A DNA stretch of 21,347 bases from a bacterium (GTDB taxonomy: Bacteria > Gemmatimonadota > Gemmatimonadetes > Gemmatimonadales > Gemmatimonadaceae). The notes below the pieces were generated by a model, which did not search any database, was not told the origin of the DNA, and worked only from the letters and a program-made list of their open reading frames with translations. Position 1 is the first letter of the stretch, and the number at the start of each line of letters is the position of its first letter. This document shows, one piece after another, positions 7,034-14,520 of this stretch. The stretch is taken from positions 1 to 21,347 of the forward strand of contig JAJZRK010000025.1 of assembly GCA_021802745.1 (NCBI GenBank). Reading direction: 5' to 3'. A program made the position numbers and the translations under genes.

Positions 7034-9249
7034 CAGGCGAACCCGGCCGTGCGCTCGAGGAGCGGTTCGCGCCGCCGCAGCTCGGCGGCATCCGTGAGCA
7101 TGCGCCCGGCCCAGCGATACACATTGAACTCGCGGATGACGCCGCGCATCAGGCGCATCCGGTCCCGCTGCTCGCTGGCGGGCATGGTGAGCGCCAGGTG
7201 AAGCGCCAGCGCGCATTGATCCGAGTCATACGGATTCACGACAAACGCCTCCGGAAGTTCGCGCGCCGCCCCGGTGAACCGGCTGAGTACCAGGACACCG
7301 CGTTCGTCGTCGCGAGCCGCCACGAACTCCTTCGCCACGAGGTTCATGCCGTCGTGCAGGCTGCTCACGAAACAGACGTTGGCGGCGCGATAGTGCATAT
7401 ACACGTCCGGCGGCTCATGGTGCGCCACCTGCAGGATGATCGCCGGCTGCGCGGCCGCCGCAAACCGGCTGTTGATGCGCTCGGCCAGCGCACGCACCCG
7501 CGCCGCGTAGTCCTGGTACTCCTCGATGCTCGAACGCGACGGCGCGGCGAGTTGAATGAAGCTGAACCGCCCCACCCACTCCGGGTGCAGTTCGAGCAGC
7601 CGCTCGACGGCACGGAACCGCTCCTCGATGCCCTTGGTGTAGTCCAGCCGGTCCACGCCGACGCCGATGGCGTGGTCCGGCGGCAGGCCGTACCGGCGGC
7701 GCACGTCCGCCGCGCACGCCGGCACGGCATCCGCCAGCAGCGCCGGCGGCGTCGGCCACTCGATGGAGATGGGATACCGCTTGACCGCGGTCAGCTCCGA
7801 GCGGAACGTCACGGTGAACATCTCGCGATCCACGCGCGCCTCGAGGAGCCGGTCCACCGTATCCACGAAGTTGTTGCAGTGAAACTGCGTGTGAAAGCCG
7901 AGGACGGTGCTGCCGAGCAGGCCGTCGAGGAGTTCGCGCCGCCACGGGCAAATGGCGAACGCCTCGGGGTTTGGCCACGGGATGTGCCAGAACATCACGA
8001 TGGTCGCGCCGGGCAAGCGGTCGCGGATCATGCGCGGCACGAGGGCGAGGTGGAAATCCTGGACGAGCACGATCGGGTTGTCCGAATCAGCCTCGGCCAC
8101 GACGGCATCGGCGAACCGTTCGTTCACGCGCGTATAGGCCTCCCAGTCGCGCGCCCGGAACGTCGGTCGCACATGGGCAATATGGCAGAGCGGCCAGAGG
8201 CCCTCGTTCGCGAAACCGTAGTAGTACCCCTGCTCCTCCGCCGCGGTGAGCCAGAGCCGTCGGATGCGATACGCCGGAGCCCCGGGCGGCACCGCAATGT
8301 GCCCGCGCGCATCCACCACCTCGCGGTCCGCCGTGCCGTTGCCGTGCGCGATCCAGGTGCCCGAGCACGCCCGCATGATGGGCTCGAGTGCCGTGACGAG
8401 CCCGCTGGCGGGCCGCAGGACGTGGATTTCATCGCCGACATGCTGGTGGATGTATGGCTGCCGGTTCGAGACCACGATCACCTGTTGTCCGCGCAGCGCG
8501 CCGCCGAGCATGTCGCGCAGCGACTCCGGCGTCCAGACCACCTGGTCGTCGGCGCGCGACTGGTGCGCCGCCTCGATGTTCCGGATCAGCTCGCGCAGGT
8601 CCTTGGCGACGGGCGTGAGACCAGGGGGATCCTCGCCCGATGGGCGCAGGAGGCCCTCGCCGCGCACGAGCGCCCGGAGGCCGTTCACCCACCCACGCCA
8701 GCTCAACTGCGCGATGACGACGGTGATCAGCGACACCACGAGGCCCAGCGTGACGAAGAGATAGAAGATGTACTTGCGCGTTTCCGCGCTGCGCCGGTCG
8801 ATGAAGCTCATGTCGTGCACGAGCACCAGCGTGCCCGTCCCGCCCGAGTCCAGCTCCACCTTGGCCGTGCCGACGTGCAGCGCGCCGTTTGGACTCGGCA
8901 GCTGGCGGGCGGCGGGGTCGTCAAACCGTTCGAGCGTCGCACAGGAAATCTCCGGCGGCAGCATCGGTGATGCGATGGGCTTTCCGGTCGGCGCGGCGCA
9001 GTAGCCCACCGCGAAGAGGCGCTCGTCATTGGTCAGGCGCGTCAGGAAGGCGCGCAGCTTGCGCACGTCACCGGCCTCGACGAGCTGACGGACCGGTTCC
9101 TGGGCCGTGTTGCCGACCAGCGTGGCGCGCATGTCCAGGTCGCGAATGAACCAGCGATGCACCTGGCGCTCGACGAACGGGGTCAGCGCCCAGGCGAACA
9201 GCGCGAGCATCACCAACAGCGGCGCGATGAAGCGGAGCGACAGTCTCAC
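7033..9249 (-). CDS. otsA: Membrane-tethered trehalose-6-phosphate synthase (GT20) with N-terminal extracytoplasmic region
   Basis: OtsA transfers glucose from an NDP-glucose to glucose-6-phosphate. The C-terminal GT20 domain (about 254-738) has VVSNRQP, VQDFH (Asp398), [28 protein letters not shown] (Arg534, Lys539) and [10 protein letters not shown] (Asp633, Glu641). These correspond to donor- and acceptor-binding residues of E. coli OtsA. Ahead of it are 250 residues that classical OtsA (about 475 residues) lacks: a helix at about 6-27, some 130 extracytoplasmic residues with Cys84 and Cys103, a second helix at about 159-182, and a HAMP-length linker. The layout resembles a receptor. The GTG at 9249 is chosen because GGGAGAAAGG precedes it. 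The open frame further upstream runs through a tandem repeat and would bury the first helix. Long OtsA relatives exist in other phyla, as I recall, without known function for the N-terminus. Confidence 0.92.
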   Translation of the reverse strand: MRLSLRFIAPLLVMLALFAWALTPFVERQVHRWFIRDLDMRATLVGNTAQEPVRQLVEAGDVRKLRAFLTRLTNDERLFAVGYCAAPTGKPIASPMLPPEISCATLERFDDPAARQLPSPNGALHVGTAKVELDSGGTGTLVLVHDMSFIDRRSAETRKYIFYLFVTLGLVVSLITVVIAQLSWRGWVNGLRALVRGEGLLRPSGEDPPGLTPVAKDLRELIRNIEAAHQSRADDQVVWTPESLRDMLGGALRGQQVIVVSNRQPYIHQHVGDEIHVLRPASGLVTALEPIMRACSGTWIAHGNGTADREVVDARGHIAVPPGAPAYRIRRLWLTAAEEQGYYYGFANEGLWPLCHIAHVRPTFRARDWEAYTRVNERFADAVVAEADSDNPIVLVQDFHLALVPRMIRDRLPGATIVMFWHIPWPNPEAFAICPWRRELLDGLLGSTVLGFHTQFHCNNFVDTVDRLLEARVDREMFTVTFRSELTAVKRYPISIEWPTPPALLADAVPACAADVRRRYGLPPDHAIGVGVDRLDYTKGIEERFRAVERLLELHPEWVGRFSFIQLAAPSRSSIEEYQDYAARVRALAERINSRFAAAAQPAIILQVAHHEPPDVYMHYRAANVCFVSSLHDGMNLVAKEFVAARDDERGVLVLSRFTGAARELPEAFVVNPYDSDQCALALHLALTMPASEQRDRMRLMRGVIREFNVYRWAGRMLTDAAELRRREPLLERTAGFA

Positions 9250-9342
9250 GGGCCCTTTCTCCCTCGTGCGGAGGCGCCGCAGCAGCCGGCGGCGGCTGCT
9301 TCTGGACAGTATGGAACATCCCTGGCGTCGCGGGCCAACGCA

Positions 9343-9422
9343 ACCGTTTGGTCGTGTCGCTTGGGCGCAGCCGTTCGGTCGCACCGATTGGGCGCACCGT
9401 TTGGGCGCAGCGTGTGGGCGCA
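9343..9422. repeat. Imperfect 13-14 bp tandem repeat, about six units
   Basis: Units on the plus strand approximate CCGTTTGGGCGCA. They start near 9343, 9356, 9370, 9384, 9397 and 9410, with a decayed seventh unit from 9423. Unit lengths vary between 13 and 14 bases, so no reading frame is kept and it is not coding. It lies in the 219-base gap between otsA and the tRNA gene, upstream of otsA. It could be a protein-binding array or simple slippage product; neither is shown. Confidence 0.7.
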
Positions 9423-9439
9423 CCGACCCTGGCGCGCGT

Positions 9440-9458
9440 GCCCGCGGACTTTGCGGGC
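9440..9458 (-). terminator. Weak hairpin just downstream of tRNA-Arg
   Basis: GCCCGC and GCGGGC pair across a 7-base loop, beginning 11 bases after the tRNA 3' end on the minus strand. No T-tract follows, so this may be a processing or weak termination signal only. Confidence 0.25.
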
Positions 9459-9468
9459 GCGGATCAAA

Positions 9469-9542
<74 letters not shown>

Positions 9543-9551
9543 GACCCGGGA

Positions 9552-9581
9552 AAGTTATCGGACGGGCGCCGCCGATGCCAC
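9552..9581 (-). promoter_or_regulatory. Candidate promoter for tRNA-Arg
   Basis: On the minus strand GTGGCA (9576-9581) and TAACTT (9552-9557) are separated by 18 bases. The -10 ends 9 bases before the mature tRNA 5' end, so the leader would be very short, as is common for tRNA genes. TAACTT recurs as the -10 before the large operon at 19221-19226. The -35 is weak. Confidence 0.35.
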
Positions 9582-9631
9582 GACTCTCATGTTATGAGCG
9601 AACGTCCCCACGCTCCCCGACCCCGCGTGCC

Positions 9632-9890
9632 ATGACGCCCCGCCTCGCGCTCGTCCTCTCGGCGATGACCCTCGGCGCGCAGCTCGCCGCCCAGCCGGCG
9701 CCGCCCAAGCGCATCCAGCAGGTGATGGAGCGCCCCGAGTTCAGCCACGCCGTGTGGGGCTTGGAGCGGGCGGCGCATCGCGTTTGCGATCTACCTGAAC
9801 AATTTCGCGGCCAGCGTGCCGGATCCCGCCACCGTGGCCGGCCAGGCGCTTGGCGAGATCGCGTCGATTGCGTGGGAAGTGATCAAGTAG
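9632..9890 (+). pseudogene. Remnant of dacB-type D-Ala-D-Ala carboxypeptidase, interior deleted
   Basis: Codons from the ATG at 9632 give a signal peptide ending A-A-Q followed by RIQQVMERPEFSHAVWGLE (to 9766). This is the kind of start seen in peptidase S13 (PBP4/DacB) proteins. From about 9765, in a different frame, SGRRIAFAIYLNNF and then PDPATVAGQALGEIASIAWEVI run to a TAG at 9888-9890, matching the C-terminal end of the same family. Everything between is missing, including the SxxK, SxN and KTG catalytic motifs; a full gene would be about 1.4 kb. I conclude that one internal deletion fused the two ends out of frame. The product cannot be an enzyme. The remnant sits between a tRNA and the PIG-L gene, whose stop is only 4 bases away. 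An assembly error is the alternative. Confidence 0.72.
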
Positions 9891-9894
9891 GCGG

Positions 9895-10686
9895 CTAGGG
9901 CAGCGAGTCCAGCACGCGCCGCCGCGCCTCCGGTTCCACCGCGAACGCGACGGCCTTCCCCTTGTAGACCACCGCGCCGCGCACCGTGGCGAGCGCCGTG
10001 TAGTAGTCCACGTACGGAAAGTTCGCGATCGCGCCACGCGCAAACTCGTACTTGGACACGGCCGCGCGCCACGCGTCAAGCTGCTCGGACACCTTCACGT
10101 ACACGTACGGCGTGAAGTTCGTGGCATCCTCCCAGTTGTCGGCATACCAGACCGACCGAATGCCGCGATGCGCGGGATGCGCGAGGTGCACGCCCGGCAG
10201 CACGGAGAGCAGCACCGCATCCTGCACGATCGCGCTGGTGATCGCGTGGTCCTTGTGCAGGCTCTCTTTCCAATGGGTGATCACCATCGTGGGCTTTACC
10301 TGGCGGATCACGTCGGCCACGTAGCGCCGGGCGGCCTCGTCATTGGGAATTTCGCCGTCCTTGTACGGGCCGAACATCACCTCGGCGCCGAGGTCGGCCG
10401 CCACCGCTTCGGCTTCCCGCTTCTTCTGCGCGCCGTACTCCGCCGGACTCAGCTTGGGGTTGCCGCCCTCGCCGAGCGTGAGGTGCAGGAGCACGACGCG
10501 GTCGCCGCGCTGGTGCGCGCCGAGCAGCACGGCGCCCGTGGTGAGCTCCAGGTCGCCAGCGTGGGCGCCGATGGCGAGGATCGTGTGGGCCGGTGGCGGC
10601 GACGCCTGTGCGGCCATGGAAGAGGCGGCAAGCGAGGCGGCAAGCACAAGGCTGGCCGAGTTGAGCAGTCGGAACGGTGCGTGCAT
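9895..10686 (-). CDS. Secreted PIG-L/LmbE-family deacetylase-like protein
   Basis: This 263-residue protein has a signal peptide (about 1-27, ending SSMAAQA), so it should act outside the cytoplasm. The PIG-L/LmbE family removes acetyl groups from N-acetyl-glucosamine-type substrates, using a metal bound by His-x-x-Asp and a distal His. Here the first motif is AHAGDLE (41-47) instead of AHPDDE: His42 and Asp45 are kept, but the Asp taken as general base in MshB is Gly44. The distal motif is HKDH (144-147), preceded by VITHWK. Metal binding thus looks intact while the base is altered. I chose the ATG at 10686 because it begins the signal peptide; an upstream extension would spoil it. It is divergent from the M28 peptidase gene, 100 bases apart. 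The substrate is unknown. Confidence 0.85.
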   Translation of the reverse strand: MHAPFRLLNSASLVLAASLAASSMAAQASPPPAHTILAIGAHAGDLELTTGAVLLGAHQRGDRVVLLHLTLGEGGNPKLSPAEYGAQKKREAEAVAADLGAEVMFGPYKDGEIPNDEAARRYVADVIRQVKPTMVITHWKESLHKDHAITSAIVQDAVLLSVLPGVHLAHPAHRGIRSVWYADNWEDATNFTPYVYVKVSEQLDAWRAAVSKYEFARGAIANFPYVDYYTALATVRGAVVYKGKAVAFAVEPEARRRVLDSLP

Positions 10687-10719
10687 GGTCGGGTATTCTC
10701 GATGAATCGTGCGCGGCAA

Positions 10720-10749
10720 AAAGTAGCGCCAATGGCGTCGCGCCGTCAC
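10720..10749 (-). promoter_or_regulatory. Candidate promoter for the PIG-L gene
   Basis: On the minus strand GTGACG (10744-10749) and TACTTT (10720-10725) are separated by 18 bases, giving a leader of roughly 27 bases. It lies in the 100-base divergent gap. For the M28 gene on the other strand I see only a weak TAGCCT-like box and no clear Shine-Dalgarno sequence. Confidence 0.3.
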
Positions 10750-10786
10750 TTCGGATAGCCTTCTCTCTTCCTTTGCCCTCCTCACC

Positions 10787-12139
10787 ATGCGCCTCAGACT
10801 CCTCCCCACCCTGCTCCTCGCGGCGCCGCTCGCGGCCCAGCAACCGGTAGCCGATCGCTACCGCGACGTCGCCAACAAGATCATTGATGCCGCGCTCGCC
10901 GACTCCACCGGCGCCTGGAACCGGCTGGCGGAGTTCACGGACTACAGCGGCCCCCGGCTCTCCGGCAGCGCCAATTTGGAACGTGGCATCGATTGGGTGC
11001 TGGCCCACATGAAGCAGGACGGGCTGTCCAACGTGCGCGGTGAACCCGTGATGGTGCCGCATTGGGTGCGCGGCCGCGAGTCGCTCACCATGCACCAGCC
11101 GCGCGAGGCCGACGTCCCGATGCTCGGGCTTGGCGGCTCGATTGCCACGCCCGCGGCCGGGGTCACGGGCGAGGTGCTCGTGGTTTCGAGCTTCGAGGAG
11201 CTGACCAAGCGCGCCGCCGAGGCCAAGGGGAAGATCATCCTGTTCGACGTCCCCTTCACAAACTACGGCCAGACGGTCCAGTACCGCACGAACGGGGCGA
11301 TCGCCGCGTCGAGGGTCGGCGCCGTGGCGTCGCTGATTCGCGCGGTGGGGCCGTGGGGCCTGCGCACGCCGCACACGGGCGTGATGCGGTACGACTCGAC
11401 CGTCACGCCCATTCCGGCGGCGGCCATTCCGCTGGAAGACGCCGCCATGTTCCACCGCATGCAGAACCGCGGTGACAAGGTTGTCGTCACCCTCCATATG
11501 GAAGCGCAGACGCTGCCTGACTCGCCGTCGCGCAACACGCTGGGCGAACTCACGGGACGAGAGAAGCCCAACGAGATCGTCGCCATCGGCGGCCACATGG
11601 ACTCATGGGATGTCGGCACCGGGGCGATGGACGATGCCGGCGGTGTGGTCGTCGCATGGGAGGCGGTGCGGCTGCTCAAGAAGCTCGGCTTGACCCCGCG
11701 ACGCACCATCCGCGTGGTGGGCTGGGTCAACGAGGAGAACGGCACGCGCGGCGGCACCGCGTATCGCGACGCGCATGTCAACGAGCCGCATTCGCTGCTC
11801 ATCGAGTCGGACGCCGGCGTCTTCGCGCCGCAGGGGTTCGGATTCACGGGCGGTGACTCGGCGCGGGTGCTCGTCAAGCAGATCGGCTCCCTGCTCGGGC
11901 GCATCGGCGCCGGGAACATTGGCGCCAACGGCGGCGGCGCCGACATCGGTCCGCTCATGGGCACCGGCGTCCCCGGCATGGGGCTCGACGTGGACGGGAC
12001 CAGGTACTTTGCCTACCACCACACGCCGGCCGACACGCCGGACAAGCTCAGCCCAGCCGACATGCAGAAGTGCGTCGCCGCCTTTGCGGTGATGGCGTAC
12101 ATCGTCGCCGACCTGCCGGAGCTGCTCCCGCGCAAGTAA
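10787..12139 (+). CDS. Secreted M28-family zinc metallopeptidase
   Basis: This 450-residue exported peptidase probably cleaves amino-terminal residues or dipeptides outside the cytoplasm. Its signal peptide ends at about residue 18 (APLAAQQ). A protease-associated-like insert covers roughly 110-240. The catalytic M28 domain carries two-zinc ligands in GGHMDSWDVGTGAMDDAGG: His270 and the bridging Asp282. NEENG gives the catalytic Glu316 and ligand Glu317, SDAG gives Asp342, and HHTPADT gives His411 or His412. The set is complete, so it should be active. The arrangement resembles carboxypeptidase Q-like proteins, and the length is usual for that group. It is divergent from the PIG-L gene and convergent with apt, with a large palindrome in between. 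Substrate preference cannot be read from the sequence. Confidence 0.93.
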   Translation: MRLRLLPTLLLAAPLAAQQPVADRYRDVANKIIDAALADSTGAWNRLAEFTDYSGPRLSGSANLERGIDWVLAHMKQDGLSNVRGEPVMVPHWVRGRESLTMHQPREADVPMLGLGGSIATPAAGVTGEVLVVSSFEELTKRAAEAKGKIILFDVPFTNYGQTVQYRTNGAIAASRVGAVASLIRAVGPWGLRTPHTGVMRYDSTVTPIPAAAIPLEDAAMFHRMQNRGDKVVVTLHMEAQTLPDSPSRNTLGELTGREKPNEIVAIGGHMDSWDVGTGAMDDAGGVVVAWEAVRLLKKLGLTPRRTIRVVGWVNEENGTRGGTAYRDAHVNEPHSLLIESDAGVFAPQGFGFTGGDSARVLVKQIGSLLGRIGAGNIGANGGGADIGPLMGTGVPGMGLDVDGTRYFAYHHTPADTPDKLSPADMQKCVAAFAVMAYIVADLPELLPRK

Positions 12140-12148
12140 CGGCAACTG

Positions 12149-12262
12149 CACACCACGAAGGCACGAAGAGCACGGAGGATGAAATAGGGGGAACTGCAAT
12201 CGGTCGCAGTTCCCCCGTTGATTCATCGTCGTCCTTCGTGCGCTTCGTGCCTTCGTGGCGTG
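12149..12262. repeat. Large imperfect palindrome with nested hairpin
   Basis: The outer arms (12149-12182 and 12223-12262) pair with a few mismatches and a gap. They are built from GAAGGCACGAAG and its complement. They enclose a perfect inner stem described separately. It fills the 134-base gap between the convergent M28 and apt genes. Its length and architecture suggest a mobile or REP-like intergenic repeat; no second copy exists in this window. Confidence 0.8.
12187..12216. terminator. Perfect 11-bp hairpin, possible two-way transcription end
   Basis: GGGGGAACTGC (12187-12197) pairs perfectly with GCAGTTCCCCC (12206-12216) over an 8-base loop. It lies between two converging transcription units, where a bidirectional stop would be useful. 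No T-tract follows on either strand, so it is not a classic intrinsic terminator. Confidence 0.4.
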
Positions 12263-12273
12263 GAGTGACCGGT

Positions 12274-12828
12274 TCAGTACTCCACAATCGCGTCCACCGA
12301 CGACCCGGCGAGCTTCTGCCGCCCGTTGAGGAACGTCAGGTCAATCACGAACGCGAAGGCCACGACCACGCCGCCGGCACGCTCTACGAGTCGGCGGGTG
12401 GCGGCCGCCGTCCCGCCCGTAGCGAGGACGTCATCCACCACCAGTACGCGCGCCCCGGCCCCGAGAGCGTCCTCGTGCATCTCGAGCACGTCGGTGCCGT
12501 ATTCGAGCGCATACTCCTCGCGCACGCGCCGGTGCGGCAGCTTGCCCGGCTTGCGCACCGGGACAAATGGCACGCCGAGCGACTGCGCCACGGGCGCGCC
12601 GAAAATGAAGCCGCGGCTTTCGATGGCCACCACGTGTGACACCTGCAGGGCGGCAGCCCCCGCCCCCATGCTCTCCGTCACCCGGGTGAAGAGGGCCGCG
12701 TCGGAGAGCACCGGCGTGATGTCCTTGAAGACGATGCCCGGCTTCGGAAAGTCCGGCACGTCGCGTACGGCGGCTCGCACGTCGGCGGCGAGCGCCTCGC
12801 GTCCGTCGGGCGGTGGTCTGGTGATCAT
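12274..12828 (-). CDS. apt: Adenine phosphoribosyltransferase
   Basis: Apt salvages adenine by joining it to PRPP to make AMP, in the cytoplasm. The 184-residue protein has the family start FPKPGIVFKDITPVL (27-41), AIESRGFIFG (68-77), the flexible-loop region VRKPGKLP, and the PRPP-binding motif VLVVDDVLATGGT (128-140). The length is typical (about 170-185). The ATG at 12828 overlaps the acyP stop as ATGA. It is the last gene of the nine-gene run and ends before the palindrome. Confidence 0.96.
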   Translation of the reverse strand: MITRPPPDGREALAADVRAAVRDVPDFPKPGIVFKDITPVLSDAALFTRVTESMGAGAAALQVSHVVAIESRGFIFGAPVAQSLGVPFVPVRKPGKLPHRRVREEYALEYGTDVLEMHEDALGAGARVLVVDDVLATGGTAAATRRLVERAGGVVVAFAFVIDLTFLNGRQKLAGSSVDAIVEY

Positions 12829-13130
12829 GGCAGGATCTCGAAAGTGACGGTCGTTGCTGCGGCCTCCGGCACCGGCCGCTCCTCAATCTCCACCGCTTGC
12901 ACGATCGCTTGCGGCGGACCGCGCCGCAGCGCCTCGAGCAAACGGTCCACCTTTCCGGCCGCCCCCTCGGCGGTCACCTCCACACAGCCGTCCTCGGCGT
13001 TGCGCACCCAGCCGCCCAACCCAAGCTCGCTGGCGCGCCGTTCCACGAACCAGCGGAACCCGACATGCTGCACGCGGCCGATCACGCGCACACGCACGCT
13101 GCGCCGCTCCTCGCTCACGTGGCGTCCCAT
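12825..13130 (-). CDS. acyP: Acylphosphatase
   Basis: This small cytoplasmic enzyme hydrolyses acyl phosphates such as acetyl phosphate. The 101-residue protein has the motif GRVQHVGFRWF with catalytic Arg26, and GWVRNAEDG with catalytic Asn44. Both are the residues known to be essential in the family. Two starts are possible. The ATG at 13130 overlaps pcm by 16 bases. The GTG at 13118 gives a 4-base GTGA overlap like its neighbours and removes only four residues; neither has a strong Shine-Dalgarno sequence. In this operon it could limit acyl phosphate made for PlsY, which is an inference from position only. Confidence 0.93.
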   Translation of the reverse strand: MGRHVSEERRSVRVRVIGRVQHVGFRWFVERRASELGLGGWVRNAEDGCVEVTAEGAAGKVDRLLEALRRGPPQAIVQAVEIEERPVPEAAATTVTFEILP

Positions 13131-13777
13131 CCGTGCTTGCCGACAAGGGGAACGAAGCGCACCTCCGACAGGTTGCGCCGTTCGGTACCCGCCGCCGTGC
13201 GTGTGATCTCGACGAGGCGCTGGTCGTCGCGCCCGCCGATCGGGACAATCAGCCGACCGCCTTCAGCGAGCTGCTCGACGAGCGGGCGCGGGATGGACGG
13301 CGCGCCTGCCCCCACGAGGATGGCGTCGTACGGCGCAAACTCCGGCCAGCCGAAAGTGCCGTCGCCGCACAGGAGCGACACGTTGGCGACGCCGCAGCTG
13401 GTGATGGCGTCGCGCGCCGTCTCGAGCAGCGGCCGGATGCGCTCCACCGAGTACACATGCCGGCAGAGGTGCGCGAGCAGCACGGTCTGATAGCCGGAGC
13501 CGGTGCCGATCTCGAGCACTTTCTCGCTCCCCTGCAGCTTCATGGTCTGCAGGTACATTGCGTGCACGAACGGCTGGCTGATGGTCTGCCCGCTTCCGAT
13601 GGGCAGCGGCGCGTCCTCGTACGCGCGATGGCGCACGCCGGAGGGGACAAACAGGTGACGCGGCGTCAGGTCGAGCGCCCGCAGCACCGCAAGGTCGCTG
13701 ATCCCCTTGGCGCGGAGCTCATCGAGCAGGCGCCGTCGGGCGCCGGTGAACTGCGGCGTTACAGGGGACGCCACCAC
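13115..13777 (-). CDS. pcm: Protein-L-isoaspartate O-methyltransferase
   Basis: Pcm methylates isoaspartyl residues in damaged proteins using S-adenosylmethionine, starting their repair. The protein (about 220 residues) has the family motif GSGQTISQP (61-69), the SAM-binding motif VLEIGTGSGYQT (87-98), and the later motif YDAILVGAG. Two adjacent GTG codons can start it: 13777 or 13774. The GGAG just upstream is better spaced for 13774, a difference of one residue. It overlaps the end of surE by 16-19 bases. The surE-pcm pairing is a well-known bacterial gene order linked to stationary-phase survival. Confidence 0.95.
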   Translation of the reverse strand: MVASPVTPQFTGARRRLLDELRAKGISDLAVLRALDLTPRHLFVPSGVRHRAYEDAPLPIGSGQTISQPFVHAMYLQTMKLQGSEKVLEIGTGSGYQTVLLAHLCRHVYSVERIRPLLETARDAITSCGVANVSLLCGDGTFGWPEFAPYDAILVGAGAPSIPRPLVEQLAEGGRLIVPIGGRDDQRLVEITRTAAGTERRNLSEVRFVPLVGKHGWDAT

Positions 13778-14520
13778 TGCTCCGCAGAATCAAGCACCGA
13801 CCGGTGCGTCAGGTCGAGATGCAAGGGCGTGATGGACACGTAGCCGTCGGCGATCGCCTGAAAGTCGGAGTCTGGCGCGGAGTCCCGCCAGTCCACCGAA
13901 CCGCCGCCAATCCAGTAGATCGGACGCCCCCACGGGTCCTTCATGCGCGTGAGTGAATCGGAGTAGGCGCGTCGCCCCAGTCGCGTGAGGCGGTACCCCT
14001 GCACCTGCGCCGACGCTACGGGCGGAATGTTCACGTTGAACAGCGTGTTCTCGGGAAAGACGGGGAGTTCCACCAGGTGTCGCAGGATCCGCTCGATCGT
14101 GCCGACATGATCGTCAAGCAAGGCATCGGTGCGCAGCACCGAGCCGGCGAACGAGAACGCGACCGCCGGCACGCCGAGCGCCAGCCCTTCCATCGCCGCC
14201 GCCACGGTGCCGGAGTATAGCACGTCCTCGCCCATGTTGGCGCCGTGGTTCACCCCGCTCAGCACGAAGTCCGGACGCTCGGGCAGCAGCGCCTCGAGCG
14301 CCAGCATCACGCAGTCGGTCGGCGTGCCATCCACCTGCCAGCGGTTCTCGGCGATCAGCACCGGACGCAGCGGATGGTGCACGGTCAGCGAGTGGCTCGT
14401 GGCACTCTGTTCCCGGTCGGGGGCCACCACGTAGACCTCGCCGAGCCGCTCGGCCGCCCGCTCCAGCGTCACGAGTCCGCGCGCCAGGATACCGTCGTCA
14501 TTGCTCAGCAGCAGTCGCAT
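13759..14520 (-). CDS. surE: 5'/3'-nucleotidase SurE
   Basis: SurE removes phosphate from nucleoside monophosphates with a divalent metal in the cytoplasm. The 253-residue protein shows LLLSNDDG with metal ligands Asp8 and Asp9, Ser39 in DREQSATSHSLT, and SGVNHGAN with Asn91. These are the known metal-site residues. The length is normal. The ATG at 14520 shares its first base with the upstream stop (TGATG), so it is translated together with the merR-type gene before it. With apt at the end of the run it forms a nucleotide turnover and salvage pair. Confidence 0.95.
   Translation of the reverse strand: MRLLLSNDDGILARGLVTLERAAERLGEVYVVAPDREQSATSHSLTVHHPLRPVLIAENRWQVDGTPTDCVMLALEALLPERPDFVLSGVNHGANMGEDVLYSGTVAAAMEGLALGVPAVAFSFAGSVLRTDALLDDHVGTIERILRHLVELPVFPENTLFNVNIPPVASAQVQGYRLTRLGRRAYSDSLTRMKDPWGRPIYWIGGGSVDWRDSAPDSDFQAIADGYVSITPLHLDLTHRSVLDSAEQWWRPL

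Noticed and set aside
9343..9422. CRISPR array
   Set aside because: Units are only 13-14 bases, contiguous, without spacers, and there are no cas genes nearby.
9250..9423. N-terminal extension of OtsA upstream of the GTG at 9249
   Set aside because: It runs through a tandem repeat whose unit lengths are not multiples of three, gives a Cys/Arg-rich sequence, and would bury the first membrane helix. A good ribosome site precedes the GTG.
12187..12216. Classic intrinsic terminator or riboswitch
   Set aside because: There is no T-tract on either side, and the element lies after the stop codons of both genes, so a riboswitch makes no sense there.
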